From positions 186,001-250,000 of the forward strand of contig JAGMVK010000001.1 in the NCBI GenBank assembly GCA_020747065.1: 64,000 bases of DNA. The letters are read 5' to 3'. A program made the translations under genes and the position numbers. Positions 12,110-25,779 of this stretch are shown in pieces. The DNA comes from Cadophora sp. MPI-SDFR-AT-0126 (lineage: Eukaryota; Ascomycota; Leotiomycetes; Helotiales; Ploettnerulaceae). The notes beneath the pieces were generated by a model, which saw nothing but the letters and a program-made list of their open reading frames with translations, did no database searches and had not been told where the DNA came from. Within the stretch, counting starts at the first letter, position 1. Each line of letters begins with the position of its first letter.

Positions 12110-12331
12110 TGTAACGTTGAAGTAACGGAAGTGCTGGAAATAGGGATACTCAGGTTTAACCGGAATATTACCGGACGGAAGCCGGACCAGATTCGTGTAT
12201 ATATAAGACCGCTCCCTCTATAAAAGCTCCTTACTTTTTTATTTCTTTTATATCAGATCTATAATATTACTATTTACCTGCTCTCTTACTCTTATACTTA
12301 ATACTGCACTTAGTAATATTACGTTATTATA
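12110..12331 (+). repeat. 5' LTR of the Gypsy element
   Basis: 222 bp, aligning without gaps to 27259-27480. All differences I checked are transitions. It contains a TATATATAAG box near 12199 that could be the element promoter. Confidence 0.85.
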
Positions 12332-15300
12332 TTAAATAAGAAGATTACTCTTACCGGGGATAGCTTATATAATATCCTACTACTTAGAAGATATAGTTAA
12401 TTAATTCTTATCTAAATTATCTTTGATTACTATTCTCGAAGAGTTAGAATTCCAGAGATCTCCTAAATAAACTAATGAACTAGGGTTTAGTTCTGCTTAT
12501 TATAAATTAGTATAATTAGAGTGAAGTAGTCTTTATTAATAGAGACTCCAAATAATCCCTTCTATATAGAGGCTATTATAAATAAATTTAAGATATTATA
12601 ATTATTACTACCGGAATCCTTAAGTTTACGAAACTCTCTTAAACTACCTTTATTCCCCTTTAGAATATAATTACATAACTCCTATTACTTATAAAGTTAT
12701 AGCATATAAAAACTACTTTAATACTAATATCCCTTACTAGGAAATTACAAAGTATTCCCTTAATACTTCTAGAACTCCTATTTCGGGATTAATTTAAATT
12801 ACGCCTAAATCTTCTCCTATTCCTATTATAAATACTATTAATACAATAGGTCTGTTTAGCGAAGCCACTAATAACATTCTTAACTCTTTAATTCCAGTTG
12901 AAAGTTTTTCTAGCTACAGGACTTAAGATAATAAAGATAAAGGTTATATAAACTAAGATAAGAGAGACTTCAGTAATTTAAATATATTAAGAGGAATTAT
13001 CTAATCTATAGAGAATTAAAATCGTGCTTAAGAGGCCTTCTTAGCTTATATTAAGTAATTACTAATTTTTGCTTAAGCTATACTAGTAATACCCCCTACT
13101 AATCCTACCTTAATTTTTCTTAAAATTATACTATTAATTATTCGATTAATTAAAAAAAACAAATCTATAAGTTAAAATAGATATACCTTGTTTAAGCTAG
13201 AAAATACCCCTCCTACTATATTTAGGGCGGAATTAGATACCCCTTAGGGACCTAAGGTATAACTTATAAAAAAGATCTTTCCCTTAGATAATAGAATTAA
13301 TTTAATATTTAAGTAATAGAAAGCTTTAATTAAAGATTAATTAGAGGTTAACGCAAATCTTTATTTAAATACTCGAGTATAATAAGCTTTAGTATAAGGA
13401 TTAATTACTAGCCTAGCCCGCTTTTACCTAGAGCCTTAATACTTATTTAAAACTAATATATTTTAGATAGTCCCGGAAATGATTTCTTTACTAGAGACCT
13501 ACTTTCTTACTAGAAATAAAGCCTACGAAACTCGTACTAAGTTCTTTAATATAAGTATATAAGAACTAAACTACATACGCGAAATCTTTACTTAATTTTA
13601 TATAAGATTCTAGAATACTATAATCTAAAGAAATATAGCTTATATAAAATAGTTCTTCTTTATATAGTTTAAAATTACCCCTTAGCTTTATACTGCTACT
13701 ATATTAGTTAAGAGCTTATAATAAGATAATTATATAGTAATAGTAACTTATCTTATCTTAATTAATACTAATAAGTAATAAAATACATAACTTAACTTAT
13801 CTCTTACTAGCCTTTATAAATTAGACTCTCCTTAAAGAATAGCTAAATCAGGCCCCTTTTAAAAGACTTCCGAACTACCTACTTCTTAACTAATACTTAA
13901 ACTTACTTTTTCTCTTAACGCTCCCTTCTACTACTACTTAATACTGCAGATCTTCGTAATTCCTACCTTACTATATTAGAAAAGTATATAGAAACCTTAA
14001 GAAGGTTCTAGCGACTTATAAGTAAAGTGTTATAAGTATAGAAAGTTTAGATATTATAAGTTAGATTATTCTAAATTAGCTAAGGTTTAGGTTCTTAATA
14101 AGAAGGAAGTTAATAATAATACTAAAGAGATAGTAAAGAGTAAGGAAAATTAAGTGTAAGAAAATAAAGAGGCTTAGGGAAAGACTCCTTTTTAAGTTTA
14201 TATAAATATAATCTATTAAAACTTAATTTAAACTCTTTAATAAAAAAGAAGTAATTCATAATTAATTATATACTTAGTATAAATAAATTAGGAATTATAT
14301 TCTTTATATTAGTAAATACTAGAGTAAATAGTTATCTCTTTATAAATTAGATTATATTTATACGCTTTTTAAGAGCATTAGAAGTGAAGATTCAGCCCCT
14401 CCTATATACTATACTAATCTATAGTTTTTAGAACTCTGTTCGAAGCTACGCTACTTACTATATACGTCTACACTTAATAATTAATAATCGACGTGTATAT
14501 AACTATCCCTTTATAATCCTTAACCTAGGAAAGTAGGATATAATAATAAGTATTAAATAGATATATTAATTCTATCTTAAGTTATAGATAAACTAGAATC
14601 GATTTTTATAACTATCTGATTACTTACTTACTAAATAATAGCCTCGGGAGCTAGTCTTACCCTTTCTATATACGCAGTTCCCTTTATAACAAGACTACTA
14701 GAATAATATAAATTATAGAGATCTAGTAATTTAAAAGAATAAGATAAAACAAAAATATCTCCTTTTTATAATTTAAATACTAGAAGAATATTTCCTCTAA
14801 ATCACTCCTGAACTAACTTTAATATTATCTCTTATAAATAAAGGATCTTTATAAGTTTAGAAATTAAAATATAATTTATTAAGGATACTACTTATATCTG
14901 TATTTATTTATAAAATCAGTATAAATACCTTCTATTTTAATATAAAATATAAAAATACTAAGTTCTTCTAAACTAGTATTTATAAGATAAACTATATCTT
15001 ATAAGAATAGTATAAACTAAAAAATCTTAATACTACTTAACTCTTATCTAAAAAGCTTTTGAAATAGTACTAATACCTAAAATTAGTATTTTCTAAGAAA
15101 AATATAAATACTCTTCCACTTTATTAATATTATAATTATAAGATTTATCTTAAAAGGCTATTACCTAACACTTACTCTTCTCTTTATTATTAATTAATAA
15201 AGGAGCTTAAAGTAATAAAGGAGTACTTCCTAAAGAATCTAGATAAGGGTTTTATTAAGTTAAGCTAGAGCTTATTTATATCACTTATACTCTTTATTAA

Positions 15301-17052
15301 AAAGCCTGATAAAGGTCTACGATTCTATATTAATTATTATAAGCTAAATACCTTTATATAAAAAGATATATATCTAATCCCCTAAATTAACAAGCTCTTT
15401 ACTAAAGTATTAAATATAAAGATATTTATAAAACTAGATATTCGGGTTACTTTTAATTATATCCGTATAGATCTAGCCTCTAAGGAGTATACTACGTTTC
15501 GAACTAGATACAGATTATATAAGTATAAAGTACTACTATTTAGCCTTTATAATAGACCTAGTATATACTAATATTATATAAATAATGTACTTCTTAATTA
15601 CTTAAATAACTTTTATATAACTTACTTAGATAATATCCTAATTTACTCTAAATCTATAGAGGAATACTAAGCTTATATAGAATCTATACTAAAGCATTTA
15701 ATAAAAGCCGGATTATAAGCTAATATTAAGAAATATAAATTCTATATTACTTATACTAAGTACTTAGGCTATATAATAACTACTAAAGGTATTAAGGCAG
15801 ATCCGAAGAAGATTAAATTACTATATAACTAAAAGTATTCTAAGACTATAATAGCTATTAAATTATACCTAGAGTTCTATAGTTTTTACTAATAATTTAT
15901 ATATAACTTCGGGCTTATTACTAAACCTCTATCTACGCTTACTTAACTTATAATAGCCTGGAATTAAATAGAAGAGTATTATATTATATTTAAAGAGCTC
16001 TAAAAGTAATTACTATTAATTCAACGGATTTACTATTTCCAGCTGAAATTACCTATTAAGCTAGAAATAAATACTTCTAATAAAGTAATTACTAGAGTAG
16101 TATTATAATAGTATAATAATAAATAATAGTACTTACTCGGATTCTATTTATATATACTTAATAGTTATGAATTAAACTAGGAAATCTATAATAAAGAACT
16201 ATACGCTATTATAGAAAGCTTTTATAAGTAGCGCCTAGAATTAATATCCCTTTAAAATAAAATTAAGGTATATTTAAACTACTACTTTCTAGAGTACTTT
16301 ATAACTACTAAAGTACTTACCGCTAAGTAAACTCATTAAATGAAATTTTTCTCTAACTTTAATTTCTAAATTATATATATCCCTAGTAAAGATAACTAAA
16401 GAACGAATATCTTAAGTTATTAAAAGCAAGATTTAGAAGTATAAAAATAAGTTTAGAAAAATAATTAGAACTAAACTCTACTAATACTAGGAAAGCTCGA
16501 TTCCTATATTAATTCTAAGCTAGTAGAATAGTTTATTTCCTTTATAGTTATAGTATCTCTCTTACTATTAACTACTACTAAGATAAAAGCTTTTCTAAAT
16601 ACTTCCCTAGACTCTTTTAACTTTATTAAAAAGCTTTATTAAGATAATTATACTACCTTTACTAATATACAAAAATTCTTACTTAAAGACTACTTAATTA
16701 AGAATAGACTTCTACTTTTTAAAAATTAATTCTATATATAATATAATACTCCCTTTTATACTAAATTAATTAAAGAAGTATATAACTAGCTATCTATTAC
16801 TTACTCTAGTAGATTAAAGATATATTAATTCCTAGTTTTAAAGTACTACTAAGTTAGAATAAGTTCGGACTATAATTAGTACATAAGAAATTACTAAGCC
16901 TATTAATTCTCGTACTCTAAGTATTCTAAATAGTAAAGCCTTTTTTACTTACTACTAATTTCAAGTTATCTTATATAGTATTTATATATAAATTATAAGG
17001 ATTTCCTAAAAGATAAGTATAATTATAATAAAATCTTAGTATTTATTAATTA
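12332..17052 (+). pseudogene. Gypsy gag-pol, 5' part (gag, protease, RT, RNase H, start of integrase)
   Basis: The frame is riddled with TAA/TAG but stays readable. The zinc knuckle keeps the spacing C-x2-C-x4-H-x4-C, with several Cys/His codons changed to Tyr. The protease motif D-S/T-G appears as N-T-R at 14315-14323. RT reads KLDIR...FRTRY at about 15435-15525 and YLDN at 15623-15634, where the second Asp codon has become Asn. RNase H reads ETNTSN... and EIYNKELYAI. An HHCC-type integrase finger lies near 16780-16900. The frame is cut at 17048 by the nested Copia element and resumes at 24663. Confidence 0.75.
17048..17052 (+). repeat. Target-site duplication (left copy), AATTA
   Basis: Five bases directly before the TG end of the nested Copia LTR, identical to 24658-24662. 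Confidence 0.8.
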
Positions 17053-17267
17053 TGTCGGTTTAATACCGAATATAAGCCAAGAATTAAATATAAATATCAT
17101 GTATATATATATTAAGCTTAATAGTATGGAAAATCTGTGTATTTCTAAGAGGGGGCGGGAGATACTAGACTATATACTGCCTCCGAAACGCTACTAAATC
17201 GCCTCTATAAGTAGTCCTACCCTCTATTCTAGCTAAGATATATCCTATATAGGCCTATAGACTAATA
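17053..17267 (-). repeat. Copia LTR (left copy; 3' LTR in element orientation)
   Basis: 215 bp from TGTCGG to ACTAATA. It aligns base for base with 24443-24657, and every difference I checked is a transition. This copy keeps more of the original CG/CA sites at its left end. Confidence 0.85.
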
Positions 17268-17530
17268 CCAGTAAATCTTCTTTTAGAAAGATAGTTTTTA
17301 AATGAATTTCTATTATAGAAGCAAATCTCTATTCTAATTATAAAAAAAGTTATAAAGAGTGATTATATAGGTAAAGAAGGTAAAATAAGTGTACTAAGTA
17401 TAAAGCTACGGAAGTACTATAGTCCGAAAGACCTCCGGTTATAGCCTGAAAGCTGTACATTGGAAGTAATTAATGCAGCTTATTAAAAGATAATAGTAAG
17501 TAAATAAATACTAAGTAAGGTTATCGCTAG

Positions 17531-17540
17531 CTATATAAAA
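17531..17540 (+). promoter_or_regulatory. TATA-like box upstream of the antisense reading frame in the Copia element
   Basis: CTATATAAAA lies about 160-200 bp before the first long open stretch of the plus-strand frame. It is in a less mutated segment and is followed by a pyrimidine-rich run. Inferred only from position and sequence. Confidence 0.3.
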
Positions 17541-17699
17541 CCAAGATCTCTCTTTATTCTAAAGCTCTCTTTCCTTAAGTAAATATCAAAGAATTACTTA
17601 TAAGTATATAAACCTTTAATCTTAAGAGATATTCACTAATATTTTACTATAGTCTATACTAAATTAAATAAGTAAAAGTAAGTATAGAAATTCAAAAAA

Positions 17700-18683
17700 A
17701 TTATAGGTAGTTTAGTAGTGAAATAGATACTAATATAAATAATACCTATACTAATACTATTTGGAGCTCTCGCTACTACCTACTAAAACTACTATATCTA
17801 TTACGTCTAACTCCTAGTAAAGAAATCGAACTATATCTGCTCCTTTAATAAGCAAGAGAGTAAGAAATACTTATACTATACTAAAAAAAAATCCCTATAT
17901 AATCTTATAAGTATCCCCTCTTCCTTTTTCTAATCCTAAATTCTGAACTACTTTAAATATAATCTATAACTAACTTATTTATAAATTCCTTAGTTCTTAG
18001 ATACTAAGTACTAAGAACTTACTTATGCCCTTATTAGTAAGAATACTATTACTATTTCTACTATTATTATAGCTATTAATATAGAACTCCAGGTTATAGC
18101 TACCAAGCTACTAAAGACTTAGGATAAGATAAGTTTAGTGTTATTAGAGAAGACTCGTACTCTTTATACTAGGATAGTAAATCTTGCTTAAAGTTAATTT
18201 ATAAGTAATCCCCTTTTCTTTTATTCTAAATCTTTACTAAATATACTCTAGTTCTTATCTAACTAAAACTTCTATAAGACTATAAGTAGATCCTCTCTTA
18301 TATAGAGAAGCGAGTTAAGGAGACTATAGCTTTTATTATATCTTATTATAGTAGTATTAAGCGTAAGACTCTTATAAGAGATAATAGAGATAGAGATAAA
18401 GAAGGTTTAGGCCCTTAAGTAAAGAGAAATTAAGGTGGAAGTTACTTAAGTAGTATAAGAGAGAAGGAATCTAATAATACACTAGTTAATCTAAGTACTA
18501 CTTATAAGTAAGGGAATAAGCCCTATTTCGGAAAAGCTTCGTAGTTAGTTCTTCATAATAGTACTTTCTTTATACCAGTATATAAGAGGTTACTCTTATA
18601 GTGAAACCGGCACTTAGTCCCTATTAGAATATCATTATAAAGCCACTTATTAGTGCTTTAAATCAGAGGATAATTACTTATAA
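17700..18683 (+). pseudogene. Extra reading frame antisense to Copia pol, RIP-degraded, unknown product
   Basis: The frame on positions divisible by three (for example the codons at 18024 and 18654) runs about 320 codons with no TGA and with TAA/TAG only where CAA/CAG (Gln) would fit. The product would have a helical, Lys/Glu/Gln-rich middle (LLEKTRTLYTRIVNLAQ, then VQALKQREIKVEV). It ends in a short ISPISEKL...FFI block and a QCFKSED tail that could be half of a zinc knuckle. It lies between the Copia pol end and the element 3' LTR, antisense to pol. A related frame occupies the same relative place in the Gypsy host (25780-26230, minus strand). The start codon is not identifiable. Function is unknown. 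Confidence 0.55.
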
Positions 18684-18899
18684 ATTAAACTTATTCTCTC
18701 TTCTATATCTCAAATATAACTGAAAATAATTACAAGTGATTAATAAGAGTTATAAGGAAATCATAATAAAGGAAAAATCACCCCTTATCTAAAACCTCTC
18801 TATTACTTCACTAAATTAGTACTATTAATTCATAAGCCTAGATCATAAGTTAAACTAGCTTCTAAATTAATATCAAGTAGCCTCTGAACTTAACTCTTT

Positions 18900-21800
18900 A
18901 TCTTCATAATTAAGGCATTAGTATTAATTAGCTCTTAAAGAGCTTTATTCAGTGTTATTTTTATTATAGCATTAGTAGGATTATAAGTACTATTAATCTA
19001 TTAAATCTCTATTAACTCCCTACACTTATATAATTAATAAATTACTATTATATTAATTATTAAATGTTTTTTCTTTATAGTACTAAGCTTAATAATACAC
19101 TTATAAAGAGATAGGGAATTTGTATATACTATAATAGAAAGCTATAGTAATCTAAGCTTATCTATTACTATATTAATAATAGTTCCTAAGGTAATTAATA
19201 TATCGATTCCTACTACTATAGTATATAGCTTTGAAGTAAGTATAGTATACGTTACTCTTTTATATTTTATGGAGCTTATATAAATAATATTACTAGAGAG
19301 GATAAATTCCGTGTTCCCCTTTGTTTCTGTTCTAATTACTACTAGAAACTTAATCTAAGAACTTAGATTTTTATTATTAATAAATAATCTATTAATAAAG
19401 ATATAAAGTTTAGTATAGTATAAATTAACTAGTATATATTATAAACCTTTCTTTATATTATCTATTTACTATTAAAGATATTAGTTTAAAGCTTTAGTAT
19501 TATTAATTATTAGATCCTAATATTACGCTACTACTAATAGATTAAAGTTAGCTTCTAGTTAGTAAATTATTATAATATAAGCTCTATAAGCGCGTTACTC
19601 TACGTAGGCCTTCTTATAATCTAGTGCTTTTATATTAACTAATTCTAGCCTTACTCCTTACTCTTTCTATGATATATAAATATTATCTCTATCTAAAGTA
19701 ATAATATATCTATTAAATGTAATAAATTTAGAGGGGAGTAGAACCTAAATTAGCTTTATTAGGAAATTAGCTTCTATAATCCTATCTTACTCTCTTACTA
19801 AGAAGTTATTATCCCTAAGGATAAGAGTATTATCTATTTATATTCTAATAACTTCAAACTCATAGCTTTCTTTAGTATTAATTAGTAAGTAAGGGTTATA
19901 TATTAATATTTTTATCTAAAGCTTTTTTATATAATACTTATAGTAAGTATTAAACTAGTAATTTCCGGATTCTAATATACTATAAAGAGAGAGTATTACT
20001 ATAAATATTATACTAAGGGGAAATTTATCTATGATCTCTTCTAGCAGCTATATAAAAATATTCCAAAGAAGTTTTATCATTAACTAGATATAAGCTTAGG
20101 TAATATCTTGGATTACTAGATATATACTAGACTCCTTTTAAACCTAGTTTAGGTACCTTATAGTTATAGCTAGAGAGATAAGTAATCTCTAGCTTACTTA
20201 TTAGATAGTAAGAGACTAGGTTAATATCTCCTTCTTACCTTTATTATTAAAGTATTAGATAATAAGCTTTAATTTCTCGTATAGTATTATAGACTCCTTA
20301 CTCTTTACTTTATCTATTATCCTTAATTTAAAAATATAGTAGCTTCTTACTTTAGGATTACTTTTAGAAATTAATATAAAAACACCTCTCTTAATAAGAG
20401 CTTTGTACTTAGTTTATTAGGATTCCTAAAATAGTAAGCTAAGTGTAGTAATCTTACCCTTTACGCGTAGCTTAATTAATAGCTCTTAATCTCTTATCTC
20501 TTTCTTAATTAAAAACACTTTAGTATTATAATTATTATTAATTATTAGTAGTCCTAAGATTGATTTTATAAATAGGACTTTAATAGTAATTCAGAGAGCT
20601 TTTAGTATAGTTTCAGGAGCTTTTTAGACTAATAAGCTAAGCTTATAAGTTATATCTGGTAATTTTTTTTTTTATTTAATACTAGATATATCTATCTTAA
20701 ATAAATATACTAATATTAAATAAAATATATATGTTTTATTATTATCTATATCTATTTTATATACTTTACCCTTTATTCCTAAGAAAGTATATAATTCCTT
20801 CTATCTCTTCTTTTTATACTAAACTAATACTTAATCTTAAAGCTTAAGATTATAAATATGTATTATACTAGAGCTATTATAGATTACTAGCGTATTATTA
20901 ACTTACTATTTCGTATATATTTAGCGCACTTCTATTATAGCTCTCTTAATAGTCTTCACATGTTATTAGATAAATAAGTTTAGAGGATCTATTTCTGTTA
21001 TTTTTAGGTAAGTATTGAAAATAAGAAGCGTAAGGATTAAGCTATTTAGTCTAGCTATATTATTAATAGCTTTAATAGCTATCTATAAGTAATCCTTATT
21101 ACTTATATTAAGGTACTTTTTTATAATAATTTCGTAAGTATATTAAAGTAGATAATAATATTATTTTACTTTACTAATTAAGTAGTATACCTTTACTAAG
21201 ATAAGTTTAGGCGTACTCCCTATAACCCTAAGTATACCCTAAAACTCCGCAGAGTTAAAGTTAGTTCTATAATCGTAGATAATAAAGTTAGAGAGTTTAA
21301 TATATATATCTATCTATACTAACTTAAATACGTTAAAAGTAGCTTAAGCTATAGCTGAACTGAAGTGCTTTTAGAGTAGCTTTATAGTTTTAAATCCTAT
21401 AGCCTTATTTACTATATAAAGTATATATTATTCTTTAAACTATATAATATTAATATAAACTATATAATTAAAGTTTATATTATCTTATAGTTTAAATCTA
21501 AACCTATATAAAGCGTCTATATATTTCTAGTAGTACTTATATATCTCTTTAACTCGTAATATAATATTAGAATCAGACTTATAGCTAGCTTAGTCTAGTA
21601 AATACTATAGATATTATACTAATAAGTGACTGAATCGTCTATAAAGCTGATAAATCTCTATCTTTATTAAATAGCACTAGCTAATTATATTAACTAAAGA
21701 TTCAATTAGTTAATAATACTAGTCTAAAAGAAGCTATAAGTACTTCTTCTTTTATATAATTAAGTAACTCTTATTTCCCTGAACTAATATATTCTATAGG

Positions 21801-24442
21801 TTATTATAGTATATATCTATCTTATCTAGCTATTATAAATATACTAAGAATAGCACGTCTATATCTATAATATAGAAGTCTAAAACCCTAACTAGGGTAT
21901 CTACTGTAATAATCCCTAGGAAAGTATAAGAACTAACTCTGAATTAGATCCGACTCCTACTTGATTAACTAGTATTATACTTAATATTCTGAACTTACTA
22001 TAACGTATATAATTAATTAATACCTCTTATATTCTTACTAAACACTCCTATATTAATAAGAAGACCTTAAAAGAATTAATCTATTTATTACGTTATATAC
22101 CTCTCTTCCTAGAGCAGCTTTTAAATTCTACTCTCTAGTATATATAATACCTTCTATTTATTAAACCTTTTTATAATATCTTATATATTATATTCTACCT
22201 TACTTACTATAAATATAATTATAAAAAAAGCCTTTCTATTTTTATTCCTATTATTAAAATTAGTTAATAAATCATTAAAATATAATGAAGTATTAGAATC
22301 TTAGGAATCTAGATTATCTTCCTAAATTCTAAGATCTCCTTAGTTCTAATCTAAATCTAATCTAGTTCCTTTAGTATATACTAAATAAGCCTTAAAAGAA
22401 TCATTAGTTACTTTTATACTTTTTACTTTACGCTTAGTAAAGTACTTTACCTTTAATACTCTCTACTCCTTATTAAAATAACAGCTATTATAGTAATCTA
22501 TTTTCTTATAAATAATATACCCTATATAACTTAGTTTAAACTAAAATTTAGTTCTATGTTTATTACCTACTAAAAACTTTATCCTCTAATCTAAATAAGA
22601 AGCTCTTCTATCCGCTATATAAGAATAATAGTAATTTGATCTTAACTTAGTATATTTTCCTACTTATAGTCCTAACTTATAAGTTATTTCTATGCTTAAA
22701 GCTATATAAAGGCTATTTATTAATATAGGGAATATAAGTAGTGCTTAAAATAACGCTATCTTAAAGAGTAAGTTTTCAGATACTCCTTATATAAGCTTAT
22801 TATATAATATCTTATTATTTTATATATTATTATCTTTAAAGCTAAGTTAAATACTTTACAGTTCTTTAGTAAAGCTCTCTAATTAAATTAAAATTAGCTT
22901 CCTTTTTTAGTAAGACTTAGCTTGAAATAATAAGAAAGTTAGACTAAACTAGTAGCTAAGGAATTAGTTAACTCTCTTCTTTATCTTGAAATTAATATAT
23001 ATTACTTTAATAAAATTATTAAATTTATATTCTTTATTCTATAAGTACTAATAATAGTATAAACTTACTTTATCTTGGAGTATTATTAGAAATACCTAGT
23101 ACTAAATATTATAGTTAACGCTAGCTTTCTAGCAAAAGTTAGTAAAGATATATAGTTTCTTATCTAAGTAGTCTTTAGACCTACTATACTAAAGCTCTTT
23201 TATATATATTTTATTAAGGCTTACTAAGGACTTTAATTAGCCTTATATTAATATATCTTAGATATACTAGAATAGTTATATCTACTTTATATATAGTTTG
23301 TTAGGTTTAGGTTCTGTAAATAGAAGTAAAGACCTATTTCGCGAGTATATATCCGGGGCTGGCACTAAATTTAGTAATAGATTCTCGTTTAGTCTTCATA
23401 TTAATACTATATTTAGAAGTCCTTTTCTAGGAGTAAATGAGAACTTCCTTTTTATATGAATTAGTAATATTACGCTATATAAATTATTATCTGGAATAGT
23501 AAGTTTTATATAGGTAAGAGTAGTAAAATTATTTAAGCTTTAAGATACTTTAGCCCTTAGGAAATTACTTCTTAACTAAACACGTTAGTATATTCTCTCT
23601 TCCTCCTTTAAAGGAGTTAACTTAATAGAATTAATCATTACTATTAATTTATTATATTAATATAGTAAAGGTACTCTCTAGTAAAGTATTTAGGTAATTA
23701 AGGTTATTACTTAGTAAGTACTTTAAATTTAGTCTAGTACTATCTTAAGAGTGTTCTAAATCTATAACCTTAATTAATTCTTTAGCTAAATATTATCTTT
23801 AGCTCGTATTATCTAAGCTAATGTAATAGATACTAATGCTTTATTCTATTATATATAAATACTATTAGCTTATAATATATTCTATAATATAATTTACTCT
23901 AATTTCCTTATTTAGAAAAAATAAAAAGAAGACTAATTTCTAAAGTACTCCTAGTAATCTTAAAAAAGGAACTCGCCCTTCTTATTACTATTATAAAAAA
24001 GCTTTTAAAACTCCTATAAAAGCTTTATTAGATCCTCTAGTAGTTCCTCTACTAGCTTTAGCTTTATTCATATTACTTCCGCTATTTCCTCTTTCTCTTC
24101 TACTCTTTCCTCCTAGTCTAAAACAGCTAGTATTTCTTTAGCTATAGTTTATATTTAAATTAATAGTCTTCCGAATATAGTATTATTTACTTAAAAGCTC
24201 TTTAGCTAGAGTTAAATAATTAATTTAATAATTATTAAAGAGGAATCGCTATTATTATTATATATATAAGTATATAAGATTTATAGTCTAAATATAATAC
24301 TTATCCCTTACTCCTAAATCGCTACTTATTAATTTAGTTTCAAAGAGTTACCTATTAAGTATAACTAAGTACTTAATATTAAAGTCGCTGCTTTTTTTAC
24401 TATAATCTATCTACTTTATAGTATATATTAACTACTAATTAG
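18900..24442 (-). pseudogene. Copia gag-pol, RIP-degraded
   Basis: Read on the minus strand from 24442 downward. The gag/protease part (about 24.4-22.3 kb) is too degraded to place motifs. The integrase core is near 21.9-21.2 kb. The integrase C-terminus contains a VNNALVIRNGPS-like segment followed by a small beta domain ending near 20690. RT spans about 20.5-19.3 kb and contains a YGIPESGNHWFNTY-like block and the catalytic acidic pair near 19835. RNase H is expected at about 19.3-18.9 kb but I could not fix its residues. The end coordinate is approximate. Confidence 0.65.
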
Positions 24443-24657
24443 TATTAGTTTAATATTAAATATAAGCTAAGAATTAAATATAAATATTATATATATATAT
24501 ATTAAGCTTAATAGTATGGAAAATCTGTGTATTTCTAAGAGGAAGTAGGAGATACCAGATTATATACTGCCTCTGAAATACTACTGAATCGCCTCCGTAA
24601 GTAGTCCTACCCCCTATTCTAGCTAAGACATATCCTGTATAGGCCTATGGACCAACA
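24443..24657 (-). repeat. Copia LTR (right copy; 5' LTR in element orientation)
   Basis: 215 bp ending ACCAACA. The start TATTAG corresponds to TGTCGG in the other copy, with three transitions. Confidence 0.85.
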
Positions 24658-24662
24658 AATTA
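24658..24662 (+). repeat. Target-site duplication (right copy), AATTA
   Basis: Matches 17048-17052. Counting this duplication once puts the two halves of the Gypsy integrase frame back in phase. Confidence 0.8.
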
Positions 24663-25700
24663 CCTAGAAAAGGATTCTATAATAATTCCTTACTACTAAG
24701 ATATTAACGCATATAGTACTACTAAACTCTTTATCTAGTAGATCTATTAATTCAGATATACTTTAAAGTTAATTATATTAGATTAAGAGCTATAATTTAT
24801 CTTATTATTTTAGAAAGAGTTCTACTAAATTATTAGTATTAAAGTTAAGCTTTCTATAGTATATTATAAGGAAACTAATAACTAAATAAAGATTATAAAT
24901 AAGTATATTAACTAAAGATTATAGCTATTTATTAACTTTTATTAGAATAACTAAAGTAAACTAATTTTATTAATAGATTAAGCTTAGATAACTTTACTTT
25001 ATACTTTTATTAGTATAGCCCTATACTAGCTTAAATTCGGATTAAATCTAAGGAATAATTAGGATTAAAACTCTCCTAAAGCTATTACTCCTTTAGAAAG
25101 ACTTAACTACTATAATACTAAAGTAATAATAGAATATATAAAAGAGGTATGGGAGTTAGCTAAATTAAATATATAAGCTACGTAGGATCGTATAGTAAAG
25201 GCTATAAACTAGTACTGCAGACTTATTAATTTCTAAGTAAGTAATAAAGTGTACTTATTTACTAGGAACCTTAAAAGCTATTAACTAAGTTATAAGCTCA
25301 GTAATTAATAGAAAGGACTATTTAAAATCCTATATTAAGTAGGGAACTTCTATTAGCTCTAGTTACTTATAGGATTAAATATTTATAATATATTTACTCC
25401 TAAACTATTATTCCGGGACCTAAATAACCCCTTACCTAATTAAGAATAGCTCTGAAACCCCCCCAAGGTAATTAAAAAATAAGAAGAATAGGAAGTGCAA
25501 GAAGTTCTTATATTATAATTATACTATAATACCTTAAAGTATTAAATTAATTAGGTAGGCTATAATCCTAATACTATATAGTATAACGTGTCTAATTTAA
25601 TAAAATCGCCTTATAAGTTAAGAGATTTTCACTAAATTAATTCTTCTACTCCAGGACTACCTTAAAACCTACTTAAATAATTAATTATATAAGAGAATAA
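24663..25700 (+). pseudogene. Gypsy pol, 3' part (end of integrase and chromodomain)
   Basis: Continues the integrase: the region corresponding to STAYHPQTDGQTERIN is readable near 24855-24900, followed by YI..RLRLFINFYQ.NW-like residues. After a spacer the frame shows a chromodomain at about 25490-25620, with EVQEVL, a KY.IKW-like strand, VGYNP and a WYNASN-like end, where Trp and Arg codons have become stops or Lys. Chromodomains in this place target fungal Gypsy elements to heterochromatin. Confidence 0.7.
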
Positions 25701-25779
25701 AGAAAACAATTATAATTACTTAGAAGATAATAGACTAATTAGTAAGACAATAAAACAAGGTTTAATTCAGACTATTTAA

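Larger units (their letters stand above)
17053..24657 (-). mobile_element. Ty1/Copia LTR retrotransposon nested in the Gypsy integrase
   Basis: 7605 bp, with 215-bp LTRs of equal length at both ends and a perfect 5-bp duplication AATTA. Coding runs on the minus strand: integrase core with a DAGTNFNSAEF-like motif near 21243-21277, the C-terminal integrase region at about 20700-20930, and RT beginning with KLR..GKITT at about 20380-20480. The RT core reads ESGN.WFNTY near 19945-19985, followed by the D-D/N-T catalytic segment near 19835. Integrase before reverse transcriptase is the diagnostic Copia order. The element is heavily RIP-degraded, with stops almost all TAA/TAG. It is younger than the Gypsy host but old enough to have been mutated to a similar degree. 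Confidence 0.85.
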
